This document shows, one piece after another, positions 47,880 through 59,948 of a stretch of 64,000 bases of DNA. Source of the DNA: Dillenia suffruticosa (lineage: Eukaryota > Streptophyta > Magnoliopsida > Dilleniales > Dilleniaceae); the NCBI GenBank assembly GCA_033439265.1, contig JAVTVX010000024.1, positions 15,546,501 through 15,610,500 of the forward strand. Direction: 5' to 3'. Below the pieces are notes generated by a model that was not told where the DNA came from, did no database searches, and saw only the letters and a list, made by a program, of their open reading frames with translations. Positions within the stretch are counted from its first letter, which is position 1. The number at the start of each line of letters is the position of its first letter. A program made the translations under genes and the position numbers.

Positions 47880-49729
47880 ATTATTGAGAATAATATATTT
47901 TGATAATAATAAATTGGAGAAAAATAAGTTTAAGTAAATCAGAAAACTATCAGAAAACAAAAGTCTGCATACCTTATTGACCTGTTCTTGACACATGACG
48001 ACCTGCTCTTATAGGTCCCCAAATTTTCAAAATAATGTCGACTAATTTTAACAATATTTTGAACATATCGACCTGTTAGTAACCCTTGTCATCTTGAATA
48101 AAACAAATATAACAATTGTCTAAGTAAAATTATGTTGACAACCCTAAAAACACATCGACCTGATTTGAACATTCACATATCATGTCAACCTAAATTAAAT
48201 TTTGTCAACATGTCTTACACGTCGACTTGAATTAGATTATACAATAACCTGTTGATCTCAGATGGATAAATTTAATATGACATGTCGACCAATTTTAGTT
48301 TTGAATTAACTCACTATTTACACACATCGACAGATATCAAACAAAACTCTAAAGAGGTCGATATGCCAGACAACTTGTCGACCTGATTTCTTTGTCCTTT
48401 AAGAAATACATAATAACTTACGTCTTGACATTGTCGACACATTGAACACATCGACCAATTTCAGAGGATAGCTCCACCAATTTTATATAATTTTTATATA
48501 ATTATAGAACTGTATCAATATGGATTTAGAATATGTCAACCTGATGTAAGTTGTCTTTTAGAAATCACACATTGATCTGCCTTTGAACCTTATCGACATA
48601 TTTAACACATCGACTAATTTTTCAGGTCAGGTCCACCAATTGAATGCATGAATAGAATTGTGTTGATATGGAGTTACAATATGTCGACACAGGCTATTGA
48701 TTTCTAAGTAAGGCATGTCAATGCCTAATTAGAACTATATCGACATATTAGAACATATAGACCAATTTCAGTCTACATGTCCATCTATTTAATTTGAATC
48801 ACGACCAACCCAAGTTTTCTCATGTCGACCTGATCAGTCAAGTTTTCAATACAAAATTTTAAATTCAGGTCGATGTGTTATTTAAACTTGTCAATCTAAA
48901 ATTGTCAAAAACTAAATTTTCGAAACAAATTTGAGTACAACGGTCTTCTCTTTTTCGTATGTCTGATCATTTCCATTTCTATTAAAATCTAATGTTTAAA
49001 AGCAGCAAGAATATCTTTCGATTGGTTAACAAGAAAGTGGTACTAGTAAAAAAATGAAACTTCAGTGTGAAAATAATAACTGTTGCAGAACATTAATTGA
49101 TGGATATGAATGAGAAATGTTCGACTTCAATAACCCTACAACAGATTTTTTCAACATAATAATAAATATTTGAGAGATGAGATATGAAGAAATAGAATGA
49201 TTTATTAACAATATGAACAAGCACGGTCTCATAGCATTTATTACTTTGTTTCAACAAGTCATACGCTCTGTTCTTCATTTGAACTTCATTTAATTTTCTT
49301 TTCTAGTGTAATTATTTATAAAATCAAGCCTGTCAAATTTAAGGATTGGAGCCTTGCATATTTGACATTTCTCTCTCATCTATACTGAAATTTTAAAAGA
49401 CCAAATAATGCTTCACTACTTTGGGTTTAGAGAGAAAACCAATTTGTGTAGGGGTTGGGAAAGTAGTGTTTGTAAAGAAACATAGTAAAGGTCCAATTTG
49501 AACCTACAATCAAGTTTAGATCATTAAATTGATAGTGAAAAATCCAAGAAAAGTCTGGAAGTGAACGTACTCCTGATTTGATGGAATCATTATAAAAAGT
49601 TTTGTATGTCTTTTGTTTTTTCAGTTAAACCACTAAACACCTCTGTTATAAATTTTTGAATACCTATACAGTCAAATATTTTTTAAAAATATTTTTATTC
49701 AATAATTCACCCATTCTAGATGAATATCA
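47880..49729 (+). repeat. LTR0 of the SIRE-like Copia array
   Basis: It aligns with LTR1 and LTR2 over its length: 'tgataataataaattgg' near its start, cgacct phrases, 'gattggttaacaagaaagtgg', 'gttgcagaacattaattg', and the end 'tagatgaatatca'. It is the most diverged of the three and its first bases (about 47880) are eroded. A PBS follows it directly. Confidence 0.7.
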
Positions 49730-49730
49730 A

Positions 49731-49743
49731 TTAGTATCAGAGC
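49731..49743 (+). other. PBS after LTR0
   Basis: ttagtatcagagc, a slightly mutated TGGTATCAGAGC, directly after the LTR0 end. Only about 43 bp of leader follow before LTR1 starts. Confidence 0.75.
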
Positions 49744-49786
49744 GGGTGTATTGATAAAAAACTAACAGTTTCAACACCAAAGATTC

Positions 49787-51542
49787 TGTTGAATTGAATC
49801 AGTTTTGTTGATGATAAATTTGGAAAAAAATAGGTTTAGGAAAAATAGAAAAGTTCTCAATATTTAGAATACTGCAAAACATGTCGACCTATTTTTTACA
49901 CATATCGACCTACCCTCAGATCCACCAATTTTAAGAACTATGTTGATCAATTTCTAACTTAGCTCTAAACACGTCGACCTGTTAAATGACCATTGTCAAC
50001 TTAAACCATGGAAATATAACCTATTCTGATAAGTATATAGATGTCGATATAGCCATAAACACATCGACCTATCTCACACTTCAACCTAAACTCTAGAACA
50101 CATCGACCTAAACAGTGTCATGTGGACCAATTTTAAGTATCATGTCCACCAATTTTAAGACGGCACAGAAACATGTCAATGTGAGGCCAAGATATGTCGA
50201 CATGATATAGCATTGTTTAAATATCATGTATCGACCTACTATCTGACCTTGTCGACATGCCCTAACACATCGATCAATTTTAGAAGATAGGTTCACAAAT
50301 TTTTTATCTGTATAGTAACATGTCAATGTAGTAGAAGACATGTTGACTTGATGGTTATTGACTTCTTAAGATCACGCATCGACTTGCCCTAAATCGTGTC
50401 AATATGCATATACACATAAACTAATTCATTTTCACAAGTTCACTAATTTTATAGATAGACAGAACCATGACGATATATAGTTAAAGCTTGTCGACCTAGA
50501 ATATTGATTTCTAAAGAATGACATGTCGATGCCCTCAAGAAATATATCGATACATTAGAACACATCGATCAATTTAAACTTGTGAGTTCACCTATTTTAT
50601 TTGGTACATGATCTTGTCGACCTGAATATAATCTTGTCGACATGTTTAATAAAAAATACACTACTAAGTTTTTGAATTCTGGTCGATATGTTATTTAAAC
50701 ATGTCGATCTAAGGTTGTCAGAAAACAAATTTATAAAACAAATTTGAACTCAAATGTCACTCCCTTTATTGGATTCTCCGAATATTTCTATTTCTATCAA
50801 ATCTAACGTTCAAATGCAGTATAAACAAATTTTGATTGGCTAAAATGAAAGTGGCACCAGTAAAGGAATGGAGGTTCAGTACGAAACTTGATATTGTTGC
50901 ACAGAGTATTACTGGCGAACATAAATTGTATAATGTTTGGATGCAATAACCTTCAATAGATCTTTTCAAACAAACCCACAATAAATAACAGATAAGAGAA
51001 ATAACGAAAAGAAGAGGGGAAGAAGTGAATGCCAAATTGAATTTTCCAAACTACTTCTATACTTGTATTGACTACTTGTGTTAACTCTATTCTCAATTTC
51101 CTAATCCTTTTCGAGTGTTTGACGATTAAACTTAATTCTGTCAAATCAAAGGATTAAAAGCCTCCTATCTTTGACATTAAATTCTTTTTCTTACTAAGTA
51201 CTCAAAAGACTAAAAAGTGTGTGACACTACTTTAAGTCAAGTGTGTGACACTGCTCTGGGTCGAGTGTGAGAAAAATCAATCTGTGAAGGACTGAAAAGT
51301 TTGTTTTATAGGAACAGTGAAAAGGTCTAACTTGAACCTGGAATCAAGTTTGTTTCATCATATTAATAGTGAAAAATTCAACGGAAGATTGGAAGTGGAT
51401 ATACATGAACCACTATAAAATCTTTGTGTGTCATTTACTCTTTTCTTCTGTCAAGTCTCCAAACAATTTTTTTTGTATATTCAACTTCAATTTTTAAAAA
51501 TCATTTAGATTCAACTATTCAACCTTTTTTAGTTGAATAACA
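49787..51542 (+). repeat. LTR1 (5' LTR of Copia copy 1)
   Basis: TGTTGAATTG at 49787 to GTTGAATAACA at 51542, 1756 bp, followed by a perfect PBS. Rich in tgtcgac and atcgacc phrases in the first kilobase; the last 0.75 kb is ordinary sequence with the conserved 'ttggtatc' junction. It lacks a ~190-bp stretch present in LTR2 (about 58360-58555). Confidence 0.85.
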
Positions 51543-51544
51543 AT

Positions 51545-51556
51545 TGGTATCAGAGC
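51545..51556 (+). other. PBS of Copia copy 1 (initiator Met tRNA type)
   Basis: Perfect TGGTATCAGAGC two bases after the LTR1 end. Confidence 0.92.
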
Positions 51557-51600
51557 GAGTGTGTAGATAAAAAACTTAATAGCTTAACATTAAAGATCTA

Positions 51601-53460
51601 AATGGCCATAAACAGAGATAATGTACTAGTAGAAGTTTTCTCAATAAATCGTGCATCCTTCTTCAATGGAAACAATTTCAGTTACTAGAAGCAAATAATG
51701 CACAATTTCATAATTGCATAGAATCTTAATATATGGGAGATAATTGAAGAGGGAGTTGAATTTCCCACCGAAGAAATTGACAGTATGCATCTGTTAGTCA
51801 AATTAAAAAATATGACAATGGAGAAGAAGAAGGTTTATCAAGCTAACTACAAAGCCATAAATCTTTTTTATCTTGCCTTGAGCATCAACGAATATAATCG
51901 AGTTTCATCATGTATCATAGCAAAAGAAATTTAGGAAAGACTAGAAGTTACTTACGAAGACACTAATCAAGTTCGCAAGAACAAAATTAGACTGTTGAAA
52001 TAAGAGTATGAAGTCTTCAAAATGAAGGATGAAGAAACAATCAACGAAACGATAACAAGATTCAATAAAGTAACAAATAAGTTAAGATTACTTGGAAAGT
52101 GAATTCCTCAGGAAGATATGATGAACAAAATTCAAAGAAATCTACTAAAATCATGGGAGCCAAAGGTTACAACAATAGAAGAATCCAAGAATCTTGAAAC
52201 CTTGACCATAAATGAAATCGTGGGGTCTCTTATAACTCATGAAATGAAGCTAAATGTGAAGGAGCCAACAAAAGATGAAAGAGACAAAATAGTGGCTCGA
52301 AAAGCTGACAATAATGAAAGCATTTCAGATTCAGATAAAGAAAATGATGAAAAAGATGAAACACTGCTGGCCAAAAGATTCAATAAGTTCATGATTAGAA
52401 GAAGAAACAAGAACAAATCGTTTTACAAAAGGTCAGAGAATAAAGAGAAAATCAGGTGCTTGAATGTAAGAAATTGGGGCATATAAAAGCTAACTGTCCC
52501 CAACTAAAAAGAGATGAAAATAAAAATAAAAATGAAAAGAAATAAAAGAAAAAGAAGAAGGTACTTGCAGTTTGGAGTGATAAAAATTTCAACTCGATTG
52601 AAGAAGAATAGGTAGAGAAACAACCAACGCATGCTTCATGGCCTATGAAAAATTTTTAGATAGTGAGATAAATTCTACCTCCTATTCCATTTGTTCTGAT
52701 TCTGATGAAAATAATTTCTCCATCACTAAATTGCATAAGATATTACTTGAATAACTCAAAGAATTAAAAAGATTCAAGATGAAAAATAACTTATTAAAGA
52801 AAGACTTAACTGAACTGTTAAAACTTTAGAAGAATCAAAAAGAGAAGCAAATGCATTAAGAGAGAAAAATATTAAATTAAAATTGAAAGCTACTCAGATT
52901 GAAAAGGAATTGAAAAATAAACAACTAGATCAACAGAATAAAAAAATTAGTGAAAATTTAACTAATGAAAATATAGCTCTAAGAAAGGAATTATTCGAAT
53001 AAAAAGATAAAAACATTAGACAAAATACTATACTGATGAAATTTATTCAAGGTCAAGAGAAACTAGATATCATTTTAGGAACACAAAGAGTAGTGTTTGA
53101 TAAGGCTGGTTTGGGATATAATCCTAATCAGACTTAAAAAAGACTAAACAATTTCTTCGTACCTAGCTTAGAAATTGTTAAGTCACAAAGTTGTCATAAT
53201 TGCATGAAAATGGGACATAAAACAAACAATTACAAATTAAGAAATAAATCTTCTTTCACAACAAAGAACACAAGAGTAAACATGCTCAAGTGCATCATCT
53301 GTAAAAAAACTTGGACACCTAGTCCACTTTTGTTGGTTTAAAAACTTATCGATAGTGAACTTAAAATGGATTCTTAAAGAACAAAACAAAGCTAACTCAG
53401 ACGAACCCAAGAAGATGTGGGTACCAAAGGCACAAATGCGATTGAATTTTGTTGTAGGTC
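51601..53460 (+). pseudogene. Copia copy 1 gag, broken
   Basis: Starts MAINRDNVLVE with the UBN2-type Gag core (NRASFFNGNNFSY then a stop; VYQANYKAINLFYLAL; WEPKVTTIEESKNLETLTI). A first zinc knuckle near 52457-52497 needs a frame change to read C-x2-C-x4-H-x4-C. A coiled-coil-like Lys/Glu/Asn-rich region (52740-53090) follows. At 53192-53233 a second knuckle has its last Cys changed to Tyr. At about 53288-53330 a third has one extra A. At least seven in-frame stops. Confidence 0.8.
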
Positions 53461-56400
53461 TGTTTGAATTTAAGAAAGTCTCCTAGGAAGTCAGTCTGGT
53501 GCATAGATAGGGTTGTTCAAGGCACATGATTGGTGATATCTCAAAATTCACATATCTCGAGAGCAAGAAAGGAGGAAAGGTTACTTTTGGTGACAAGTCA
53601 AAAGGAAAAATCATTGGAATAGGTAACATTGGAGGTAAATCCACTGACTCTCAAATTCAAAATGTTTTTCTTATTTCTGGACTTAAATTCAGTCTATTGA
53701 GTGTCAGCCAATTGTGTGACAAATGCTATATAGTCATGTTTGAATCTGATGTATGCTTTATCATTGAAAAAACCTCTAGTAGTGCTAAATTTACTAACTA
53801 TAGAAAAGTAAACATCTATATGATAGATTTAGAATATTTAGAAATTCCAAATGAATTCTATTTAGTTGCAATAAGTAAAAACTTACCATGACTATGGCAC
53901 AGAAGGTTATGATATGCACGTATGGACAGAATCTCAAAGTTAGTGAAGAAAGACACTGTGAAAGGATTGCCTAAGCCAAAATTTGAAAATGATAGATTGT
54001 GTGATACTTGTATGAAGGGAAAACAGACCAAAACCTCCTTCAAACCCAAAAAGTGCGGGTCAATCAATAATCCTCTGGAACTTCTTGACATTAATCTGTT
54101 TGGACTAACCAGAACTCAAAGTTTAAGAGAAAAACACTATGAATTTGTAATCATTGATGATTATTTTAGATATATATGGATTCTATTTCTTGCCAAGAAG
54201 GAGGAAACAAGTGAGACTTTCATTAAATTGTGCAAGAAAATTGAAAATGAAAAAGGAAGTCAGTTAAAAGCATTAAAAGTGATCACGACAAAGAATTTGA
54301 AAATATAACCATGTAAGAATTCTGTAACAATCATGACATTGATCATAACTTCTTGGCACCTAGGACACCCCAACAAAATGCGGTGGTAGAGAGAAAAATA
54401 GAACTCTGCAGGAAATAGTTAGAACCATACTTTGTGAGCATAATCTACTAAAATTCTTTTGGGCAGAAACTATATTGTTACATTCTGAATAGAGCACTAA
54501 TCAGATCAATCATAAAGAATACACCCTATAAACTTTTCAAAGGAAGAAAACCAAACTTAACATATTTTAAAGTCTTTGAATGTAAATGCTTTGTTCTAAA
54601 CAGTGGAAAAGAAGCATTAGCATAACTTGATATCAAAAGTGATGAATCAATCTTCTTAAGATATTCCATAACAATTAATGTATATAGAGTTTATAATAAA
54701 AGAATCATAACAATTGAAAAATCAATGTATATTGAGTTTGATGAAGAAAATGACTATGGTCAAAGAAGATTAGATGATGAAGATGTTACTGAAAAATTAA
54801 ATGAATTGAATCTTACTGATGACATGAATTTCCTAAAAGAAGAAGTTAATAAAACCAATGAACAAGAAGAAAGAGATAAAACTCAACAAGAACATGAAAT
54901 CAAATACACCCAAATAACAAAAGATGTAAATTCAGAAAATATAATAGGAGATGTTTGCTCAGGTGTCAGAACTAGATCAGCTTTGCACAACCAATGTGAA
55001 TACATAGTTTTCATCGCTTAGAATGAAGCTAAAAATGTGGAATAAGCCTTAGTAAATGAAAATTGGATATTGTCCATGCAAGATAAATTAAATCAATTCA
55101 AAAGAAACAAAGTATGGAATCTTATCCCTAAACCATTGGTTCAGTTTGTGATTGGAACTAGATGGGTATTTAGAAATAAATTTGATGAGTATGGAACAAT
55201 AATGAGAAACAAGGCAAGATTAGTGGTTAAAGAATATAGTCAAGAGGAGGGAATTGGTTATGATGAAACATACATACCAGTAGCTAGATTAGAAGTAATT
55301 GGAATTGTTCTAGCCTTCTCATGTTATATGAACTTTAACCTATATCAAATGGATGTTAAGAGTGCCTTTCTAAATATATATTTGAATGAAACTGTATATG
55401 TAAAACAACCACCGGGCTTTGACGATCCAAAATTTCCTGAACATGATTACAAATTGACCAAAGCTTTGTATGGTCTGAAATAAACTCCTAGAGTTTGGTA
55501 TGAAAGACTCAGTTTCTTAATTCAAAACAATTTTGAAAGAGAAAAGATAGATGCAACTCTTTTTATAAAAAAAAAAAGAAAACAACTTTCTAATAATCTA
55601 AATATATGTAGACGATATAATTTTCGAAGGAAGTAGTGTAAAAATGTGTGAAAAATTTGTAACTAAAATGCATGGAGAATTTAAAATAAATATGATAAGA
55701 GAGTTAAATTATTTCCTTGGACTTCAAATCAAGCAATCAGAGAATGAAATTTTTATTAATCAATCAAAATATACAAATGATCTAATCAAAAGATTTGGAT
55801 TCAGTGATTATAAGGGAAATGCTAAACTCATAAGCACAAGTATAAAATTACATAAAGATGAAAACGGTAAAACAATTTGTAAAAAATTATACAGATATAA
55901 TAGGATCACTTCTGTATTTCATTGCTTCAAGACCAGACATACAATTCAGTATATGTATTTGTGCAAAATTCCATTCAGACCCAAAGGAGTCTCATTTAAT
56001 AGTAGTTAAAAGAATTTTCAGATACCTAAAAGAAATCAAATGACTAGGTCTTTGGTATGATAGGAATTCAAACTTTCAGTTACATGGATTTTCTGATACT
56101 GATTTTGCCGGATGCAAAGAAGATAGAAGAACTACCAACGGTACTTATCAATTCTTTAGAAGTATGTTAGTATCATGGTCCTCCAGAAAGCAAAGTAGTG
56201 TGACACTATTAACCATTGAAGTAGAATATGTTTTAGCCAGACAATGCATTGCACAAATTCTATGGATTAAGCACCAGATGAAAGATTATGGCATAAATTT
56301 CGATTGTATTCCAATTAAATATGATAACACAAGTGCAATAAGCCAAACAAAGAACCTTGTTCATCACTCACGAATCAAACACATTGAAGTAAGACATCAC

Positions 56401-56545
56401 TTCATCAGAAATCATATTCTGAAAAATGAAATTATTCTTGAATATATTGAGAGTTAAAAACAAATTGCTGACATCCTTATCAAACCTTTGGATAAGAATA
56501 GATTTTGTGAACTCAGAAGATAATTAGAAATGATAGAAATAGAAA
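53461..56545 (+). pseudogene. Copia copy 1 pol (protease, integrase, RT, RNase H), broken
   Basis: The protease active-site region at 53498-53525 (WCID...) has lost one base in the D-S-G triplet. The pre-integrase zinc region contains LSVSQLCDK, LWHRRL and CDTCMKGKQ (53700-54020). The integrase core has FVIIDDYFRYIW (54144-54180), a second Asp region near 54280 after a frame change, and a Glu region near 54390. RT (55060-55700) has GTRWVFRNK, YQMDVKSAF (catalytic Asp at 55352) and YVDD at 55605-55616, reached only after a stop at 55481. RNase H has DTDFAGCKEDRRTTNG (56099-56145) and ends near 56540. Stops and frameshifts separate every domain. Confidence 0.85.
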
Positions 56546-57980
56546 AATAGGAAAAAAAATATGAAAAATAAAGAACACTCACAATTCTGAAAAATGAACT
56601 TCAGCTATACCTATTTCTTAAATATGTCGACAAATTAAAAGAGTGTAAAGTCGTGTGGACTTAGTAGTCGTTGGATTTAAAAATCTTGTCGACCTGACTC
56701 TTAGAATAAAAAACAGAAGGTGACACATTGACCCAAATAGAAGTGTGTTGACTTGCGCAGCAATAAGAAATCAAGTCGATGCCTTTAATAATGCGTTGAC
56801 TCGATGACTTATAAAAATCTTCAAACAAGTCGATGTGTATGATAATATGTCAACCTATGACATGCAAAATGAAATATGAATGGTTAGCATATCGACCTAT
56901 CTAATTGTTTATCCTTATTTCAAACTTTCCTTCTTCTCCCGAAATCTTAAATTGCAAAATTGAAACCCTAGATCACTTCCTTTCTACAACAATCGAACTT
57001 GCCATGGCACCGAAAATGAAATTTCCCATGACAAAATAGTTGGCTTTTTCCAAACAACCTTTGAAACCCGCAGCCAAAGGATCATCCTCCAAACCCTCAT
57101 TTGGGAGAAGTTGAAAAAATCTGAAAAAAACTTCTTCAATGACAAATGGGATGTGTGCTAAATATGGAACTCCAAGGAATTAAGAAAATGTTAAAAGCTC
57201 TTGAAAATGATAAGAGAAAGATACTTCATCGTCCTAGACTTTCTCACTCTTGCTAGACTTGGATATAAACTGTTTGACTTTTCAGCTCTTTACATCAAAA
57301 TGTATGTCTAATTTCTACACATTTATGTTATTTTCATGACCTTGTAGATTTAATCTTAAGCTTAATCCTCAAAGTTCTAGGTTATGTTATTTGCTACAGT
57401 CTTAATATCTATTGATTAATGTTTAATCGTATGATTCAATTTAACTTTCTAAGTAAATGTTCGCTTGCTGATTAGATCTACGTGCAATTTTGAAATTGGA
57501 TGGAGAATGTATATGTTTGCTTGCTAAATGATGAAAAATATCAACGCGCTATAGTGAATACTTATTGTAAATAACATCTAACTTGTAAATGTTTGCAATT
57601 TTGAACTTGCTTGAAAACTGATGACTGCTTGTTGAAATTGCATTAAGTCACTGGATGGTTGTTGGTGTATCAAAATGAAATATGAATGATTGAATGGTTG
57701 TTGATAATATGCTGAAGTGATGGTAGTACAATGATGCCTAGATAGGAAAGCAGCTAAGTGATAGTGAAACCTAAACTAAGAATGGCTAAGCAAGTGTAAT
57801 GATGAAGTACTATTGGCGGAGAAATGCAAATGCAAAGGTGTAGTGCAGTAGGAATAAGTGAAAGCTTAAGTGAAGTGTAGAGAGAATAGGCCGAGATGTG
57901 ATGATAGCACAGAAAAGGATTAAACTCTAAATATGTGAACAGAGACTTTAAAATAAGGTATCAGAACTTTTGTCATAATC
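56546..57980 (+). pseudogene. Region between pol and 3' LTR with env-like/extra ORF remnant
   Basis: 56620-56910 repeats the LTR-type tgtcgacc phrases outside the LTR. At 57004 a frame starts MAPKMKFPMTK, then a stop, then a Pro/Ser/Lys-rich stretch; SIRE elements carry an additional ORF of unknown or env-like function at this place. No coding capacity remains and I cannot show membrane segments, so the env-like label is tentative. 57300-57980 is non-coding. Confidence 0.4.
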
Positions 57981-57994
57981 AAAAAGAGGGAGAT
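57981..57994 (+). other. Polypurine tract of Copia copy 1
   Basis: aaaaagagggagat directly before the TGTTGAAATG start of LTR2; the plus-strand primer site for reverse transcription. Confidence 0.9.
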
Positions 57995-59941
57995 TGTTGA
58001 AATGAATGAGTTTCGATGATGATAAATTTGGAAAAAAAATAGGTTTAGGAAAAACAGAAAAATTCTTAGTATTCAGAATACTGCAAAATATGACGACCTA
58101 TTCTTTACACACATTGACTTACCCTTAGGTTCACCAATTCTAAGAACTATGTCGACCAATTTCTAACCTAACTCTAAACACATCGAGTTGTTGAATGACC
58201 ATTGTCGATCTGAACCATAGAAACATAACATTTTCTGATAAGTATATAGATGTTGACATACCCATAAACATATCGACCTATCTCACAATTCGACTTGATA
58301 TCTAGAACATATCGAACTGAATAGTGTTATGTGGACAAATTTCAACTACCTTGTCAACCAATTTTAAAAGTAAAATGACCCATCTTCAGAATACATTGAC
58401 ATTACTATGCAAAAATATAAAGAAGTCAACACGCTAAAAAACTTGTCGATCCATTTTACTTGTTTCCTCATAGACACAAAACGACCTGTATTATTGACCT
58501 TGTTGACATGAAAGCAGCATATTGACCTATTTTATGAGTCATGTCCACCAATTTTAAGATAGCACAGAAATATGTCAATGTGAGTGACACAGAAACATGT
58601 CGATATGAGACTAAGACATGTCAACCTGATGTAATATTGTTTAAATATCATACATCAATCTGCTATCTGACCTTGCCGACATACCTTAACATATCGACCA
58701 ATTTTAGAAAACAGGGCTACCAATTTTTTATCTGCATAGTAACATATCAATGTAGGCAGAAGACTTGTCGACTTGATGGTTGCTGATCACACATTGACCT
58801 GCCCTAAATCGTGTTGACGTGCATACACATATCGACCAATTCATTTGCACCAGTCCACCAATTTTATAAATAGATACATAGAACCATGTCGATGCATAGT
58901 CAAAGATTGTCAACCTAAGATATAGATTTCTAAAAAATGACATGTCGATGCCCACAAGAAATATATCGATACATTAGAACACAGACCAATTTAAACCTGT
59001 GTGTCCATCTTTTTTATTTGGTACATGATTTTGTTGACCTGAATACAATCTTGTCAACCTATTTAATAAAAAATACACTATTAAATTTTTGAATTCAGGT
59101 CGACGTGCTATTTAAACATGTCAACCCAAGATTGTCAAAAACCAAATTTACGAAACAGATTTGAACTCAATGGTTGCTCACTTTCTCTGATTCTCTGAAT
59201 ATTTCTATTTCTATCAAACTTAACATTCAAATATAGTATAAACAAGTTTTTATTAGCAAAGATGAAAGTAGCGCTAGTAAAGGAATGGAGGTTCAGCATG
59301 AAACTTGGTATTGATGCACAGAGTATTAATGGCAGACATAAATTGTGTTATGTTCAAATGCAACAACCTTCGACGGATCTTTTCAAACTCATAATAAATA
59401 CCGGAGAAGAGAAATAAAGAAAAGAAGAGGGGAAGAAGTGAATGCTGAATTGAATTTTCCAAATTACTTCTATATTTGTATTTATTGATTGTGTTAACTC
59501 TGTTCTTGATTTTCTAATCCTTTTCGAGTGTTTGATGATTGAACTTAATTTTGTCAAATCAGAGGATTAAAAGCCTCCTATCTTTGACGTTAAATTCTTT
59601 TTCTTACCGAGTGCTCAAAAAATCAAAGAGTGTGTGATACTGCTTTGGGTCAAGTATGTGAAAAATCAATCTGTGAAAGATTGAAAAGTTTGTTTCGTAG
59701 GAATAGTGTAAAGGTTTACCTTGAGCCTGTAATCAAGTTTTTTTCATCGTGTTAATAGTGAAAAATTCAGGGGAGTTTGGGAGTGGACGTACACCAGATT
59801 TGATGGAACCACTATAAAATCTTTGTGTGTCTTTTACTCTTCTCTTCTATCAAGTCTCCAAACAATTTTTTTTGTACATTCAACTTCAATTTTTAAAAAT
59901 CATCTATATTCAACTACTTATCCCCCTCTAGTTGAATAACA
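57995..59941 (+). repeat. LTR2 (3' LTR of copy 1, shared as 5' LTR of copy 2)
   Basis: TGTTGAAATG at 57995 to GTTGAATAACA at 59941, 1947 bp. Closely aligned to LTR1 apart from a ~190-bp segment (about 58360-58555) and scattered changes. The next base begins the leader/gag of copy 2 with no PBS between. Confidence 0.85.
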
Positions 59942-59948
59942 GATCTGA

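Larger units (their letters stand above)
51543..57994 (+). mobile_element. Internal region of SIRE-like Ty1/copia copy 1
   Basis: The order PBS, gag, protease, integrase, RT, RNase H, extra 3' region and PPT is intact, so this element (LTR1 to LTR2, 49787-59941) is structurally complete but coding-dead. The gene order with integrase before RT is the defining Ty1/copia arrangement. The gag start (MAINRDNVLVE), the long LTRs and the 1.4-kb region after RNase H suggest the SIRE/Maximus lineage. Confidence 0.85.
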
